39,243 nucleotides of DNA from Deltaproteobacteria bacterium TMED58 (lineage in GTDB: Bacteria > Desulfobacterota_D > UBA1144), in contig NHDL02000005.1 of assembly GCA_002167555.2 (NCBI GenBank), forward strand, positions 3,272 to 42,514. The letters are read 5' to 3'. The translations under genes and the position numbers were made by a program. Position 1 is the first letter of the stretch, and every line of letters begins with the position of its first letter. Shown one piece after another: positions 8,430 through 17,870 of this stretch. The notes beneath the pieces were generated by a model, which was given only the letters and a program-made list of their open reading frames with translations, searched no databases and was not told the DNA's origin.

Positions 8430-8441
8430 AGCCCCTTTTTT
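8415..8441. terminator. Bidirectional rho-independent terminator
   Basis: A perfect GGGGC/GCCCC stem (8421-8425 with 8431-8435) encloses the five-base loop TTAAA. It is flanked by six A residues on the left and six T residues on the right, so it works on both strands. It ends the plus-strand operon and the convergent groEL. The TAA stop of the upstream gene lies in the loop. Confidence 0.93.
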
Positions 8442-8447
8442 AATTTC

Positions 8448-10106
8448 TTACATCATACCGGGCATGCCACCCATTCCCATAGGGCCACCAGGCATTCCGC
8501 CACCGCCGGCAGCAGGACCTTCATCTGTAGATGGTTTTTCAACAATTAATGCTTCTGTAGTAAGAAGCAATGCAGATACACTCCCAGCATTTTGAATTGC
8601 TGACCTTGTAACTTTTGCAGGATCAACGATTCCTTCTGCTAACATATCACAATATTCTAGAGTAGCAGCATTGAAACCAAATGAACCTTTGGATTCTTTA
8701 ATTTTCTCAACGACAATTGATCCATCAGCACCAGCATTTTGAGCAATCTCTCTTATAGGCTCTTCAAGTGCTCTTCTAATGATGTTAACACCTGCGTCTT
8801 CTTCATCATCACCAGTACTAAATTTATCTAGACCTTTAATTGCTCTTACCAAAGCTACTCCACCACCAGGAACAATTCCTTCATCTACAGCAGCACGAGT
8901 CGCGTTAAGTGCATCTTCTACTCTAGCTTTCTTTTCTTTCATCTCAGCTTCCGTTGCAGCACCGACTAGAATTACAGATACACCACCAGCAAGTTTAGCT
9001 AATCTTTCCTGAAGCTTTTCTCTGTCATATTCGCCAGATGCATCTTGAATCTGAGCTTTTATTTGATTAATTCTTGAACTGATTTCAGCTTTTTTACCAG
9101 AACCACCAACAATAGTTGTATTATCTTTATCTATAACAACTCTTTTAGCGGAGCCACAGTGTTGTAGATTAGCAGCTTCTAGTGTCATTCCTGCTTCTTC
9201 GACTATAACAGTTCCACCAGTTAACACAGCTATATCTTCAAGCATGTCTTTTCTTCTGTCACCAAATCCTGGTGCTTTAACAGCGGCAACTTTAAGGGTA
9301 CCTCGCATTTTATTGACTACCAAAGTAGCTAATGCTTCTCCTTCAATATCTTCAGCAAGTATTAAAACTGGCTTGGAAGTTTTTGCAACTTCTTCTAGAA
9401 GTGGAACTAAATCTTTCATATTTGCTATCTTTTTCTCATACATGAAAATATAAGGCTCTTCTAGCTCTACAGTCATTCTTTCAGGCTCCGTAACTAAATA
9501 TGGACTTAGATATCCTCTATCAAATTGCATACCCTCGACGATATTAAGCTCTGTTTCAAGGCTCCTACCTTCTTCAACTGTAATAACGCCGTCCTTACCA
9601 ACTTTTTCCATAGCATCAGAAATAATTTGTCCTATTTCTCCCTCACTATTTGCAGAAATAGTTGCAACAGAAGAAATTTCGTCTTTACCCTTAACGGGCT
9701 TTGAACCCTTCCTTATCTCATCAATTACAGCCAAAACAGCTTTATCTATTCCTCTTTTGAGCTTCATAGGATCATGACCAGCAGCAGTAAGCTTTATACC
9801 TTCACGATATATTGCTTGAGCTAAAACTGTAGCAGTTGTTGTACCATCGCCAGCAACATCATTAGTTTTAGAAGCTACTTCTTTCACCATTTGCGCCCCC
9901 ATGTTCTCAAATTTATCTTCAAGCTCTATTTCCTTTGCAACAGTAACACCATCTTTTGTAACCACAGGCGCACCAAATGTTTTTTCGATTAAAACATTTC
10001 TACCTCTTGGCCCAAGTGTTGCTTTTACAGCGTTTGCAAGCTTGTCTACCCCTTCTTTTACTAGAGATTGGGCTTCTCTTCCAAATAAAATATCTTTTGC
10101 ACTCAT
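8448..10106 (-). CDS. groEL: Chaperonin GroEL (Hsp60)
   Basis: GroEL forms the double-ring chamber in which proteins fold with ATP and GroES. The 552-residue protein is full length and very well conserved: [10 protein letters not shown] near the N-terminus, the ATP-site stretch [11 protein letters not shown], the apical domain through PGFGDRRK, and the C-terminal Gly-Met tail ending GGMPGMM. A strong TAGGAGG ribosome-binding site precedes the ATG. It follows groES after 20 bases. Base composition is visibly less AT-rich than the neighbours, as expected for a highly expressed conserved gene. Confidence 0.99.
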   Translation of the reverse strand: MSAKDILFGREAQSLVKEGVDKLANAVKATLGPRGRNVLIEKTFGAPVVTKDGVTVAKEIELEDKFENMGAQMVKEVASKTNDVAGDGTTTATVLAQAIYREGIKLTAAGHDPMKLKRGIDKAVLAVIDEIRKGSKPVKGKDEISSVATISANSEGEIGQIISDAMEKVGKDGVITVEEGRSLETELNIVEGMQFDRGYLSPYLVTEPERMTVELEEPYIFMYEKKIANMKDLVPLLEEVAKTSKPVLILAEDIEGEALATLVVNKMRGTLKVAAVKAPGFGDRRKDMLEDIAVLTGGTVIVEEAGMTLEAANLQHCGSAKRVVIDKDNTTIVGGSGKKAEISSRINQIKAQIQDASGEYDREKLQERLAKLAGGVSVILVGAATEAEMKEKKARVEDALNATRAAVDEGIVPGGGVALVRAIKGLDKFSTGDDEEDAGVNIIRRALEEPIREIAQNAGADGSIVVEKIKESKGSFGFNAATLEYCDMLAEGIVDPAKVTRSAIQNAGSVSALLLTTEALIVEKPSTDEGPAAGGGGMPGGPMGMGGMPGMM

Positions 10107-10126
10107 TTTGAATTTAACCTCCTAAG

Positions 10127-10417
10127 TTATTCAATAATTCCTAAAATCTCATTTTGTGTTAAAAAAACATAATCGCCGTCGCCTAATGAAAGTTCCATTC
10201 CCCCATATTTATTAAACAGAACAGCATCTCCCTTCTTAACATCAAGCGGCATTACGGTACCGTCATCAAGAAGTTTGCCGGTGCCAACTGCAGCGACGGT
10301 TCCTTCTTGTGGTTTTTCCTGATTCGTATTTTCAGGGATTATTATTCCACCCTTTGTCACATTTTCGGGACTGTTAATTTTAACTAAAACCCTGTCATAT
10401 AAAGGTTTGATATTCAT
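10127..10417 (-). CDS. groES: Co-chaperonin GroES (Hsp10)
   Basis: GroES is the seven-subunit lid of the GroEL chamber. The 96-residue protein has the family's N-terminal IKPLYDRVLVK, a mobile loop with VTKGGIIIPEN, and the C-terminal half with GDAVLFNKYGG. The ATG has a strong AAGGAGG about nine bases upstream. It is the first gene of a two-gene groESL operon and has its own promoter in the spacer shared with the divergent helicase gene. Confidence 0.98.
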   Translation of the reverse strand: MNIKPLYDRVLVKINSPENVTKGGIIIPENTNQEKPQEGTVAAVGTGKLLDDGTVMPLDVKKGDAVLFNKYGGMELSLGDGDYVFLTQNEILGIIE

Positions 10418-10462
10418 ATAAAATCCCCTCCTTAATATATTGTATAGTTATTAGATATATAG

Positions 10463-10491
10463 AAGATAAGCATGTTACTTGCTTTGTCAAG
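10463..10491 (-). promoter_or_regulatory. Putative groESL promoter, possibly heat-shock type
   Basis: On the minus strand TTGACA (10485-10490, preceded by C at 10491) is separated by 16 bases from TATCTT (10463-10468). It can be read as a vegetative promoter or as CTTGAC plus CTTATCT, resembling alphaproteobacterial RpoH promoters. A small dyad AAGCA-7-TGCTT (10468-10484) fills the spacer. No CIRCE element (TTAGCACTC-9-GAGTGCTAA) is present. The divergent helicase gene could use TTGTCA on the plus strand at the same place, with a weak -10. Confidence 0.5.
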
Positions 10492-10538
10492 ATATTATTA
10501 TTAAGATTATAGACCAATTTAGGTATTGAAGTAGAAAA

Positions 10539-12605
10539 TTGAACATTTTAGATAAATATAACTTAAATTCCAATCAGCTTGAAGCTGCAAAGCATATTGA
10601 GGGCCCAGCCTTAGTTTTAGCGGGAGCTGGTTCAGGTAAAACTAGAATTTTAACCCTTAGAATACTCAATCTGGTCAAGTCCAAAATGGCAGGAAGTGAT
10701 CAAATTCTTGCTTTAACTTTTACAAATAAAGCAGCAGATGAAATTAAAGAAAGGTTGAGCAATATGTTAGGAACAGAAGACATATTTTCGTGGATGGGGA
10801 CTTTTCACTCTATTTCTTATAAGATTTTGCGAATTTTTGTTCAAGAATTGAGCCCTGATTATAAAAAAGGTTTCACTATATATGACAGTAATGATCAAAC
10901 TAAATTGCTAAAAGAAACAATTAAATATCTAGACTTAGATATAAATCAGCACCCACCTGCCTTAATTAAGACAATAATAGATAATCTTAAAAACTCTAGA
11001 CCATATGATGAATGGAATATAGAGGATAAAAACCGTAAAAATATAATTGAAACATACCAAAGAAAATTGAAAGAAAACAATTCTATGGACTTTGGGGATT
11101 TAATTTTAAACTGTTACCAATTGGTTTCAAAAAATAAAAAGGTTAGAGATTATTTAAGAAAAACATTTAAATATGTATTAATAGATGAATATCAGGATAC
11201 CAATGAAATACAATTTAAATTAATAAAGCTGCTATTAAATGAAAAGAAAAACTTATTTGTTGTAGGCGACGATAATCAATTGATATATGGCTGGAGGGGG
11301 GCATCGGTAGATACAATATTAAATTTTGAATCATTATTTCCAAAGACTAAACTTTATAAGCTAGAGCAAAATTATCGTTCGACTCCTCAAATTTTAGATA
11401 TTGCAAATAGTTTGATAGCTAATAATAAAAAAAGAATGGATAAAGATCTATGGACAAGTAATCCCAAGGGGGATCTAGTTGAACTTACTAGCCATAGAAG
11501 TGATATAGATGAAGCAAAACATGTTGCTAAGAAAATTAAAGATTGCTTGGAGATTTTTAGACTGAACGATATAGCAGTTTTTTACAGAACTAATGCTCAG
11601 TCTAGAGTATTAGAAGATGAATTAAGAAAAAGTAAGATTAAATATAAAATTTTTGGCAATATCAGTTTTTATGAAAGGGCCGAAATCAAAGATATGATTT
11701 GTTATTTGCGTTTCATAGCCAACCCGAATGACAGTATTGCTTTTAACAGAATAATAAATACGCCCTCTAGGGGAATAGGGGCAAAAACCTTGCAAAAGAT
11801 GATTGATATAAAGACTGAAGATATGACTTATATTGATTTGCTTAAATTATCATTAGATTCCAATGTTTTTAGCAAAAAATCTGAAGTAATGGTAAGAAAA
11901 TTTATTTATGCGATAGATAATTTTGTTTTGAGCTTAAACAATAATGTACTTATATCTGAATGCACAGAGCAGTTTTTGATGGATTCAAAATATCAAGAAT
12001 ATTTAAAGGATGAGGATAGAATCGAAAATATTTCAGAGTTTATAAATGTTATTAGTGATTGGGAAGAAGATACAGATAATAATAATATTTCAGAATTTCT
12101 TAATACCCTATCAATTTCATCAACTATTGATGGATTAAATTCTTCCGACGAATTAATCACACTGATGACGATTCATTTGGCTAAGGGCTTAGAGTTCCCA
12201 TGTGTTTTTTTTGTAGGATTGGAGGACCAAATTGTTCCACACTCTAGAACCCACGATAATGAGAAGGAGCTGGAGGAGGAGAGGCGATTATGCTATGTAG
12301 CTATAACAAGAGCAATTAAAAAACTCCATCTTTCATATGCACTATTCAGAAAAGTCTTTGGGCAAATAATGCCCTCTACAAAATCTAGATTTGTTGAGGA
12401 AATAGCAGAATCTGAGAATATTATAAGATTTGATGAAGATTCTTTGGAATCTAGCGATTTTGGTAATGAAAAAAAGGTTTTTCACTATAGATTTGGAAGT
12501 GGTTATATTGTTTATGATGAAGATTCAATTGAGGATGTTGTTTTGGTACAGTTCGACTCAGGATTTAGAAAAAAAGTTTTTATATACGATTTGGAGAACA
12601 GTTAA
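10539..12605 (+). CDS. UvrD/PcrA-type ATP-dependent 3'-5' DNA helicase
   Basis: This superfamily 1 helicase unwinds DNA in repair and replication restart. The 688-residue protein has all the main motifs in order: Walker A AGAGSGKT at residues 28-35, the DEYQDTN Walker B near 220, YGWRGA, LEQNYRST, TIHLAKGLEF and RRLCYVAITRA. The last 40 residues (RFGSGYIVYDEDS onward) form the small Tudor-like C-terminal domain seen in PcrA and UvrD. I cannot separate UvrD, PcrA and Rep by eye; the C-terminal domain favours UvrD/PcrA. The start is a TTG at 10539, chosen because the protein begins normally there (LNSNQLEAAKHIEGP). The next gene starts directly after the stop. Confidence 0.93.
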   Translation: MNILDKYNLNSNQLEAAKHIEGPALVLAGAGSGKTRILTLRILNLVKSKMAGSDQILALTFTNKAADEIKERLSNMLGTEDIFSWMGTFHSISYKILRIFVQELSPDYKKGFTIYDSNDQTKLLKETIKYLDLDINQHPPALIKTIIDNLKNSRPYDEWNIEDKNRKNIIETYQRKLKENNSMDFGDLILNCYQLVSKNKKVRDYLRKTFKYVLIDEYQDTNEIQFKLIKLLLNEKKNLFVVGDDNQLIYGWRGASVDTILNFESLFPKTKLYKLEQNYRSTPQILDIANSLIANNKKRMDKDLWTSNPKGDLVELTSHRSDIDEAKHVAKKIKDCLEIFRLNDIAVFYRTNAQSRVLEDELRKSKIKYKIFGNISFYERAEIKDMICYLRFIANPNDSIAFNRIINTPSRGIGAKTLQKMIDIKTEDMTYIDLLKLSLDSNVFSKKSEVMVRKFIYAIDNFVLSLNNNVLISECTEQFLMDSKYQEYLKDEDRIENISEFINVISDWEEDTDNNNISEFLNTLSISSTIDGLNSSDELITLMTIHLAKGLEFPCVFFVGLEDQIVPHSRTHDNEKELEEERRLCYVAITRAIKKLHLSYALFRKVFGQIMPSTKSRFVEEIAESENIIRFDEDSLESSDFGNEKKVFHYRFGSGYIVYDEDSIEDVVLVQFDSGFRKKVFIYDLENS

Positions 12606-13112
12606 ATGAATTTAGGAGAAAAGATTATAGATTTTAATTTATTTGGCGTTGATGATAGTTATTTCTCTGTTGATAGTATAAATAATGAAAAAAAGATTGT
12701 GGTTTTTTTTACATGCAACCATTGTCCATATGTTCATGCTTATGAGGAAAGAATAATGAACCTTCAAAATGAATATGCAGAAAGTGTTCAGTTTATAGGA
12801 ATAAATTCTAATGATGATAAGAAGTACCCTGAAGATAGTTTTGAAAAAATGAAAGAAAGAAGTAATATACGGGGTTATAATTTTCCATATCTTCATGATT
12901 CAGATCAAAAAATTGCTAAATTATATGATGCATCACATACACCTCATTTTTTTGTATTTAATAAGAAAATTTTAATTTATAAGGGAAAGTTTGATGATAA
13001 CTGGTCTAATAAAAGCAAGGTTGTTAAAACGTACTTAGAGGATTCTATAAAGAATACTAGCTTTAATCCACAAGATACTTTTCCAGTAGGCTGTACAATA
13101 AAATGGCGATAA
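12606..13112 (+). CDS. Thioredoxin-fold redoxin-family protein
   Basis: The 168-residue protein is a cytoplasmic thioredoxin-fold protein of the AhpC/TSA-redoxin type. It has C37-N-H-C40-P at the end of the first buried strand, with the extended CNHCPYVHAYE context common in uncharacterised peroxiredoxin-like proteins. A cis-proline segment HTPHFFVF follows. A further cysteine, C163, sits in the C-terminal GCTIKWR, a feature of the same subgroup. It probably reduces peroxides or disulfides, but the partner is unknown. No signal peptide is seen. The ATG immediately follows the helicase TAA, and the 3' end overlaps the next ORF, so the three genes form one operon. Confidence 0.82.
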   Translation: MNLGEKIIDFNLFGVDDSYFSVDSINNEKKIVVFFTCNHCPYVHAYEERIMNLQNEYAESVQFIGINSNDDKKYPEDSFEKMKERSNIRGYNFPYLHDSDQKIAKLYDASHTPHFFVFNKKILIYKGKFDDNWSNKSKVVKTYLEDSIKNTSFNPQDTFPVGCTIKWR

Positions 13113-13423
13113 ACAAGTATAGAAAAGGTAAGATTATGAAAAAACATGCTAGAATTAAAAACCTAGACGCTTTTTTAGAGAAATATTTAGAACCTATTCC
13201 ATCAGTAAAATTAATAACACCTGGGGCGATAAAAGTTGGAAAAGGAAAAGGCGAGACTCTTAAAGTTACCTATGGGCGTGAAATATATCAGGGACTCGGT
13301 GATATATTAGTTGGCTGCAAGTTGAATGCAACCTCGGGTAATTCTAATCAAGAAATTTTTGTATCTACAGGCATTCCAGAGAAAGTCAAAGAAATAATTG
13401 ACGATATTAAAAAGAAGGATTAA
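13103..13423 (+). CDS. Small conserved protein, DUF2103-like
   Basis: This basic protein of 106 residues (95 if the ATG at 13136 is used) has a core LITPGAIKVGKGKGETLKV followed by a glycine-rich middle and a QEIFVSTG strand. This pattern resembles DUF2103, a small family of unknown function annotated as possibly metal-binding. The identification is by eye and only moderate. The ATG at 13103 overlaps the preceding stop by ten bases; the ATG at 13136 has an AAAAGG sequence upstream and starts right at the conserved part, so either may be used. It ends two bases from the convergent dnaE stop, with no terminator hairpin between them. Confidence 0.6.
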   Translation: MAINKYRKGKIMKKHARIKNLDAFLEKYLEPIPSVKLITPGAIKVGKGKGETLKVTYGREIYQGLGDILVGCKLNATSGNSNQEIFVSTGIPEKVKEIIDDIKKKD

Positions 13424-13425
13424 AG

Positions 13426-16400
13426 CTAACCGATGGCATCTTTAATTTCTTGTTGGAATTCTATGCTATTATCAACAGTTATTCCATTTATCGATATATT
13501 TGCCTGTAATCCATTATATTTATAAAAAATCTCAACCGGACTGTTACCAGGAAATTTGTCAAAGATGTTTTTAAGTTTTTCTGTATCTTTGTTATTTAAA
13601 TCTCTATCTATTTTAATCAAAACTGGGATTGAAATATTAGATATTAGTCTAACGGAATCAACATCATTATAAGAGTTAATAATCAATTTAAAGTTTTCTT
13701 CCTCGCGTTCAACTGAACCTGTTATAAGAATCGGTGCACCAACCTGTAAGGCTGATTCATGCTTCTCGAATTCTCCTGAGAAAATTATTGCCTCTATGAT
13801 ATTAGTTGAATCTTCTAAATTTATAAGTGCATATTTACTTGAATTTCTTTTTGACGTTTTAACCTCAATAGAAGTTATAAATGCTGCTATCGTAACAATC
13901 TGCTTGTTGGTATATTTTTTAATATCATCTATAGTCTGAAATTTAATTTTGGACAACTTATCTTTTACAATATCCAACGGTTTTAATTTAATAGAGTATC
14001 CCAATGTTTGAATTTCTCTTTTACTTATTTCAAAATCTGACCATTCATCTTTAATCGTTAATGTTGGCTCAGTTATGGTTTCTTCTAGTGAAAATAAGGT
14101 TTCTTGGTTTGTATCATTTGCCTTACTTTTTTGTCCTACATAGCTTAATAATAAATCTAAATTATCAAATAATGTTGATCTATTATAATTAAAGCAATCT
14201 AAGGAACCAGAGGTTATTAAGCTTTCTAAAGATTTTTTATTCATTTTTCTAGAATCCATTAAAGATAAAAATTCAAATAGATTAGTAAAACCACCTTTAT
14301 CATTTCTTATTTTAATAATATTTGATACAATATTTGTTCCAATATTTTTTATTGCATTTAATCCAAATCTTATTGATTGTTTAAGCGGCGTAAATCCAGA
14401 CCCACTTTCATTAATGTCTGGGGGGAGTACTTTGATACCCATTTCTTTACATTCTCTAATATTAGAAACTATCTTTTCAGATAAATTAATTTCTGATGAC
14501 ATTAAGGCAGACATGAATTCACATGGGAAGTAAGATTTTAAAAATGCTGTTTGAAATGTAATATAAGCATAAGCCGTGCTATGACTCTTATTAAACGAGT
14601 ACTCTGCAAATTTCTCCATAGTATTAAAAATATCTAATGCAATTTTTTCCGGAATTTTATTTTTTTTAGTTCCATCCATGAATTTTTGTTTTTGAGCTAA
14701 CATTTCCGAAGCTTTTTTCTTTCCCATGGCACGTCTTAATAAATCTGCATCTCCTAGGGAAAAGTTAGCAAGTATTGATGCTGTTTGCATTATTTGCTCT
14801 TGGTATACAAAAAGACCATGAGTTTCTTTCAAAATATCTTTGAGCTCTGGCATTGGATAGTCAACATTCCTTTTTCCATTTTTTCTAAGTATATAATCTT
14901 CAACCATGCCACTATCCAAAGGTCCAGGACGATAAAGTGCAAGTAAAGCAACAAGGTCATCAAATTTATCTGCTTTTAGATTTTGCAGAACGTCTTTCAT
15001 ACCACTTGATTCAATTTGAAAGATACCTCTAGTAAGACCGGAAGAAAGTAAAGAAAAGATTTTTTTATCATTTAAATTTGATTTTTTTAATAATTCCTCT
15101 ATTTCAATTCCTTGATTAACTATAAATTTTTTTGCTTTTTTTATCACTGTTAAGGTTTTTAGTCCCAAAAAGTCAAATTTAACAAAACCCAAATCTTCTA
15201 CAGCATTCATATCATATTGTGTAACAGTTTCACCGCGTGAACCTTTATAAAGAGGAATCATCTTATCTAGAGATTCATCTGATATTACTACTCCTGCTGC
15301 ATGAGTAGATGAATGTCTAACTGAATTTTCAAGTTTAAGCCCTAATTTATAAAGTTCAGTAAATTGAGGAGAAGAGTTTATTAGAGTTTTGAATTCTTTA
15401 ATTTTCTTATAACATTCATCCAGGCTATAAACTTTTCCCCTAAAAGAAGGAATTAGATTGGTTATTTTATTTACATCACCAAAGTTAAATCCAAGTACTC
15501 GTCCCACATCTTTAATAACTGCTTTCGATGACATGGTACCGAAAGTTCCTATTTGAGCAACCTTATCTTGTCCATATTTTTTTGTAACATATTGAATTAC
15601 CTCATCTCTCCCTTCACCGCAAAAATCAATATCTATGTCTGGCATTGATATTCTTTCAGGATTAAGGAATCTTTCAAATATAAGCCCATGTTTGATTGGA
15701 TCGACCTCTGTTATATCTAACAAATAAGCTATAAGACTTCCTGCCGCACTACCTCTTCCAGGCCCAACTGGGATATTTGATGACTTAGCATATTTTATGA
15801 AATCTGATACTACAAGAAAGTAACCTTCAAAACCCATACTACTTATAATATCGAGCTCATGCTTAATTCTTTTTTTATATTCCATAATATTTGAACTTGG
15901 AATTAATCCATCTCTTGCTTTACAATCTAGAGACTCATCTATAAGTGATTCAAAATTATCATTAGATAAAATTTTGCCATTATCAATTTTTGGAAGGCGA
16001 TAATCATTTTGGTTAAATTCTAGATTACACCTTTCAGCTATTTGAAGAGTATTCTCTAGTGATTCTTCATAGTTATCTACAGCGGTTAACATTTCATCCC
16101 TAGATTTTAGGTAGAATTCATTACCACTAAATCTAAATCTTTTTTCTTCTTTAACTAGAGAGTTCGTTTGTATACAAAGTAATGCATCATGTGAGTGGTA
16201 ACAATCCTTAGTTAGATAATGGCAATCATTGGTTGCAACTACAGGAATTTTTAATTTACTTGCAATTTCCCTCAGCGTTGAATTAACTCTTACTTGTTCC
16301 TTTAATAGGGTTCCTTGAATTTCAATAAAATAACGATCACCAAGTGCATTCTTATATTCACTTGCAATTCTTAGCGCCTCATCTTTTTTTCCTTTTAATA

Positions 16401-16836
16401 TATTATGACAAACCTCGGAATTTAGGCATCCACTTAGTACTATTAGCCCCTCACTTTTTTCAAATAATAGCTCACGGTCTATTCTCGGTTTTCTATAAAA
16501 CCCTTCCAGATGACCTGTAGATACCAAAGAACATAAATTTTCATAACCCTTAATATTCATGCAAAGAACAGTGAGATGATGGGTTTTATTATTCTCTGGT
16601 GTTTTTTTTGTTCTATCCTTAGTTATATAGACTTCACATCCTATTATAGGTTTTATGTTATTTTTTTTTCCTAACTTATAAAAATCATAGGCACCGAAAA
16701 GATTCCCATGGTCAGTCAATGCAACAGCTGACATTCCTTGTCTAGCAACCTCATCAAAAAGCTCATCGAATTTAATTGCTCCGTCGAGCAATGAATACTG
16801 AGAATGAAGATGGAGATGTACAAAATCGTTTTTCAT
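13426..16836 (-). CDS. dnaE: DNA polymerase III alpha subunit
   Basis: DnaE is the replicative polymerase subunit. From the ATG at 16834-16836 it has 1136 residues, usual for DnaE1. The N-terminal PHP domain begins DFVHLHLHSQYSLLDGA with its metal-binding histidines present. The polymerase core has GRGSAAGS, the catalytic PDIDIDF pair and the third aspartate in VKFDFLGLKTL. An OB fold near VTIAAFITSIEVKTSK lies close to the C-terminus. A TTG 24 bases further upstream would add a hydrophobic octapeptide and is less likely. There is no clear Shine-Dalgarno sequence, and a TATAAT ends only 13 bases before the ATG, so the leader may be very short. Confidence 0.97.
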   Translation of the reverse strand: MKNDFVHLHLHSQYSLLDGAIKFDELFDEVARQGMSAVALTDHGNLFGAYDFYKLGKKNNIKPIIGCEVYITKDRTKKTPENNKTHHLTVLCMNIKGYENLCSLVSTGHLEGFYRKPRIDRELLFEKSEGLIVLSGCLNSEVCHNILKGKKDEALRIASEYKNALGDRYFIEIQGTLLKEQVRVNSTLREIASKLKIPVVATNDCHYLTKDCYHSHDALLCIQTNSLVKEEKRFRFSGNEFYLKSRDEMLTAVDNYEESLENTLQIAERCNLEFNQNDYRLPKIDNGKILSNDNFESLIDESLDCKARDGLIPSSNIMEYKKRIKHELDIISSMGFEGYFLVVSDFIKYAKSSNIPVGPGRGSAAGSLIAYLLDITEVDPIKHGLIFERFLNPERISMPDIDIDFCGEGRDEVIQYVTKKYGQDKVAQIGTFGTMSSKAVIKDVGRVLGFNFGDVNKITNLIPSFRGKVYSLDECYKKIKEFKTLINSSPQFTELYKLGLKLENSVRHSSTHAAGVVISDESLDKMIPLYKGSRGETVTQYDMNAVEDLGFVKFDFLGLKTLTVIKKAKKFIVNQGIEIEELLKKSNLNDKKIFSLLSSGLTRGIFQIESSGMKDVLQNLKADKFDDLVALLALYRPGPLDSGMVEDYILRKNGKRNVDYPMPELKDILKETHGLFVYQEQIMQTASILANFSLGDADLLRRAMGKKKASEMLAQKQKFMDGTKKNKIPEKIALDIFNTMEKFAEYSFNKSHSTAYAYITFQTAFLKSYFPCEFMSALMSSEINLSEKIVSNIRECKEMGIKVLPPDINESGSGFTPLKQSIRFGLNAIKNIGTNIVSNIIKIRNDKGGFTNLFEFLSLMDSRKMNKKSLESLITSGSLDCFNYNRSTLFDNLDLLLSYVGQKSKANDTNQETLFSLEETITEPTLTIKDEWSDFEISKREIQTLGYSIKLKPLDIVKDKLSKIKFQTIDDIKKYTNKQIVTIAAFITSIEVKTSKRNSSKYALINLEDSTNIIEAIIFSGEFEKHESALQVGAPILITGSVEREEENFKLIINSYNDVDSVRLISNISIPVLIKIDRDLNNKDTEKLKNIFDKFPGNSPVEIFYKYNGLQANISINGITVDNSIEFQQEIKDAIG

Positions 16837-16849
16837 TAAGTTAAGAATA

Positions 16850-16895
16850 ATTATAAACAATTAAGTATTATATTAAAAATTTGAGTTGATATAAT
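16850..16895. promoter_or_regulatory. Divergent promoter region between dnaE and ftsY
   Basis: A TATAAT on the minus strand (16850-16855) faces dnaE and a TATAAT on the plus strand (16890-16895) faces ftsY. Neither has a good -35 box at the right distance, so both are tentative. The spacing to dnaE would leave a leader of only about six bases. Confidence 0.3.
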
Positions 16896-16931
16896 TGATA
16901 ATTTTTTTATTTGATGACAGAATAAAATCAT

Positions 16932-17867
16932 ATGTTTGAGAAAACAAAAGCTTTTTTTAAAAATGTTAAGGAAAAGCTATCAAAAACTAGCGATAGCCTT
17001 ACTTCTTCAATAACTGAGGTATTTAAAGTAAGGGTTAAAGTCGATGAAAAAGTGTTAGAAAATTTGCAGGAAAATTTAATATTATCAGATGTGAGTTATA
17101 GTTCTTCAGAAAAAATTATTTCAAATTTTAGAAATACCATCAAGAATATAGAGTCTGAGCAAGAAGTTACAGAGGGGTTTTATCTAAGTTTTTTACAAAA
17201 AGAAATTCAATCTATGCTTGCAAGAGATGATTTGTCTATCAGTTTAGATGCACCGGACATTGCTGTTATCATGATTAGTGGGGTAAATGGAAGCGGCAAG
17301 ACAACTACAATTGGTAAGTTGGCTAATATAATATCAAAAGAGAAAAAAGTTATGATTGTAGCGGCAGATACTTTTCGTGCCGCAGCGATTGACCAATTAG
17401 AAGTCTGGTCCAAAAGAGTGGGGGTAGATTTTTTTTATAGTGACAATAAAGATCCTGCAAGTGTGGTTTTTTCTTCTATAGATAAAGCTAAAGCTATACA
17501 GTCCGATGTAATAATAATAGATACAGCGGGTAGGCTGGGTAATAATGAAGATTTAATGAATGAGCTATCAAAAATTGAAAAAGTTATTGAAAAACAAAAT
17601 AATGTTACTTTGGTAGACAATTTGATTGTTTTAGATGGAACCTCTGGTCAAAATGCTTTATCTCAAATAGATAAATTTAAGTCACGCATCAACCTTTCAG
17701 GAGTAGTTATAACTAAGTTAGATAGTACATCAAAAGCTGGCTTTGCTATATCTGCGTCATATGATTATGATTTACCTATAAAATTAATTGGAATAGGTGA
17801 GGGAATAAATGATTTGCAACCTTTTGATCCTGAAGATTTTTCAAAAGCCCTTTTAGGATTGGATTAA
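16932..17867 (+). CDS. ftsY: Signal recognition particle receptor FtsY
   Basis: FtsY is the SRP receptor GTPase that delivers ribosomes making membrane proteins to SecYEG or YidC. The 311-residue protein is the short form, without the long acidic A domain. The N domain covers about residues 1-95. The G domain has the P-loop GVNGSGKTTTIGKL, the DTFRAAAIDQL motif, DTAGR, and TKLDSTSKAG in place of the usual TKLDGTAKGG. The end (GIGEGINDLQPFDPEDF) is typical. The FtsY start MFEKTKAFF and the DLQPF ending separate it from Ffh. It is the first gene of ftsY-ribD-nadD-rsfS. Confidence 0.96.
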   Translation: MFEKTKAFFKNVKEKLSKTSDSLTSSITEVFKVRVKVDEKVLENLQENLILSDVSYSSSEKIISNFRNTIKNIESEQEVTEGFYLSFLQKEIQSMLARDDLSISLDAPDIAVIMISGVNGSGKTTTIGKLANIISKEKKVMIVAADTFRAAAIDQLEVWSKRVGVDFFYSDNKDPASVVFSSIDKAKAIQSDVIIIDTAGRLGNNEDLMNELSKIEKVIEKQNNVTLVDNLIVLDGTSGQNALSQIDKFKSRINLSGVVITKLDSTSKAGFAISASYDYDLPIKLIGIGEGINDLQPFDPEDFSKALLGLD

Positions 17868-17870
17868 AAA

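Noticed and set aside
13103-13423. Small basic protein first read as a SUI1/YciH translation factor
   Set aside because: Lacks the SUI1 core motifs. The TPG-, GKG- and QEIFV-containing pattern fits DUF2103 better.
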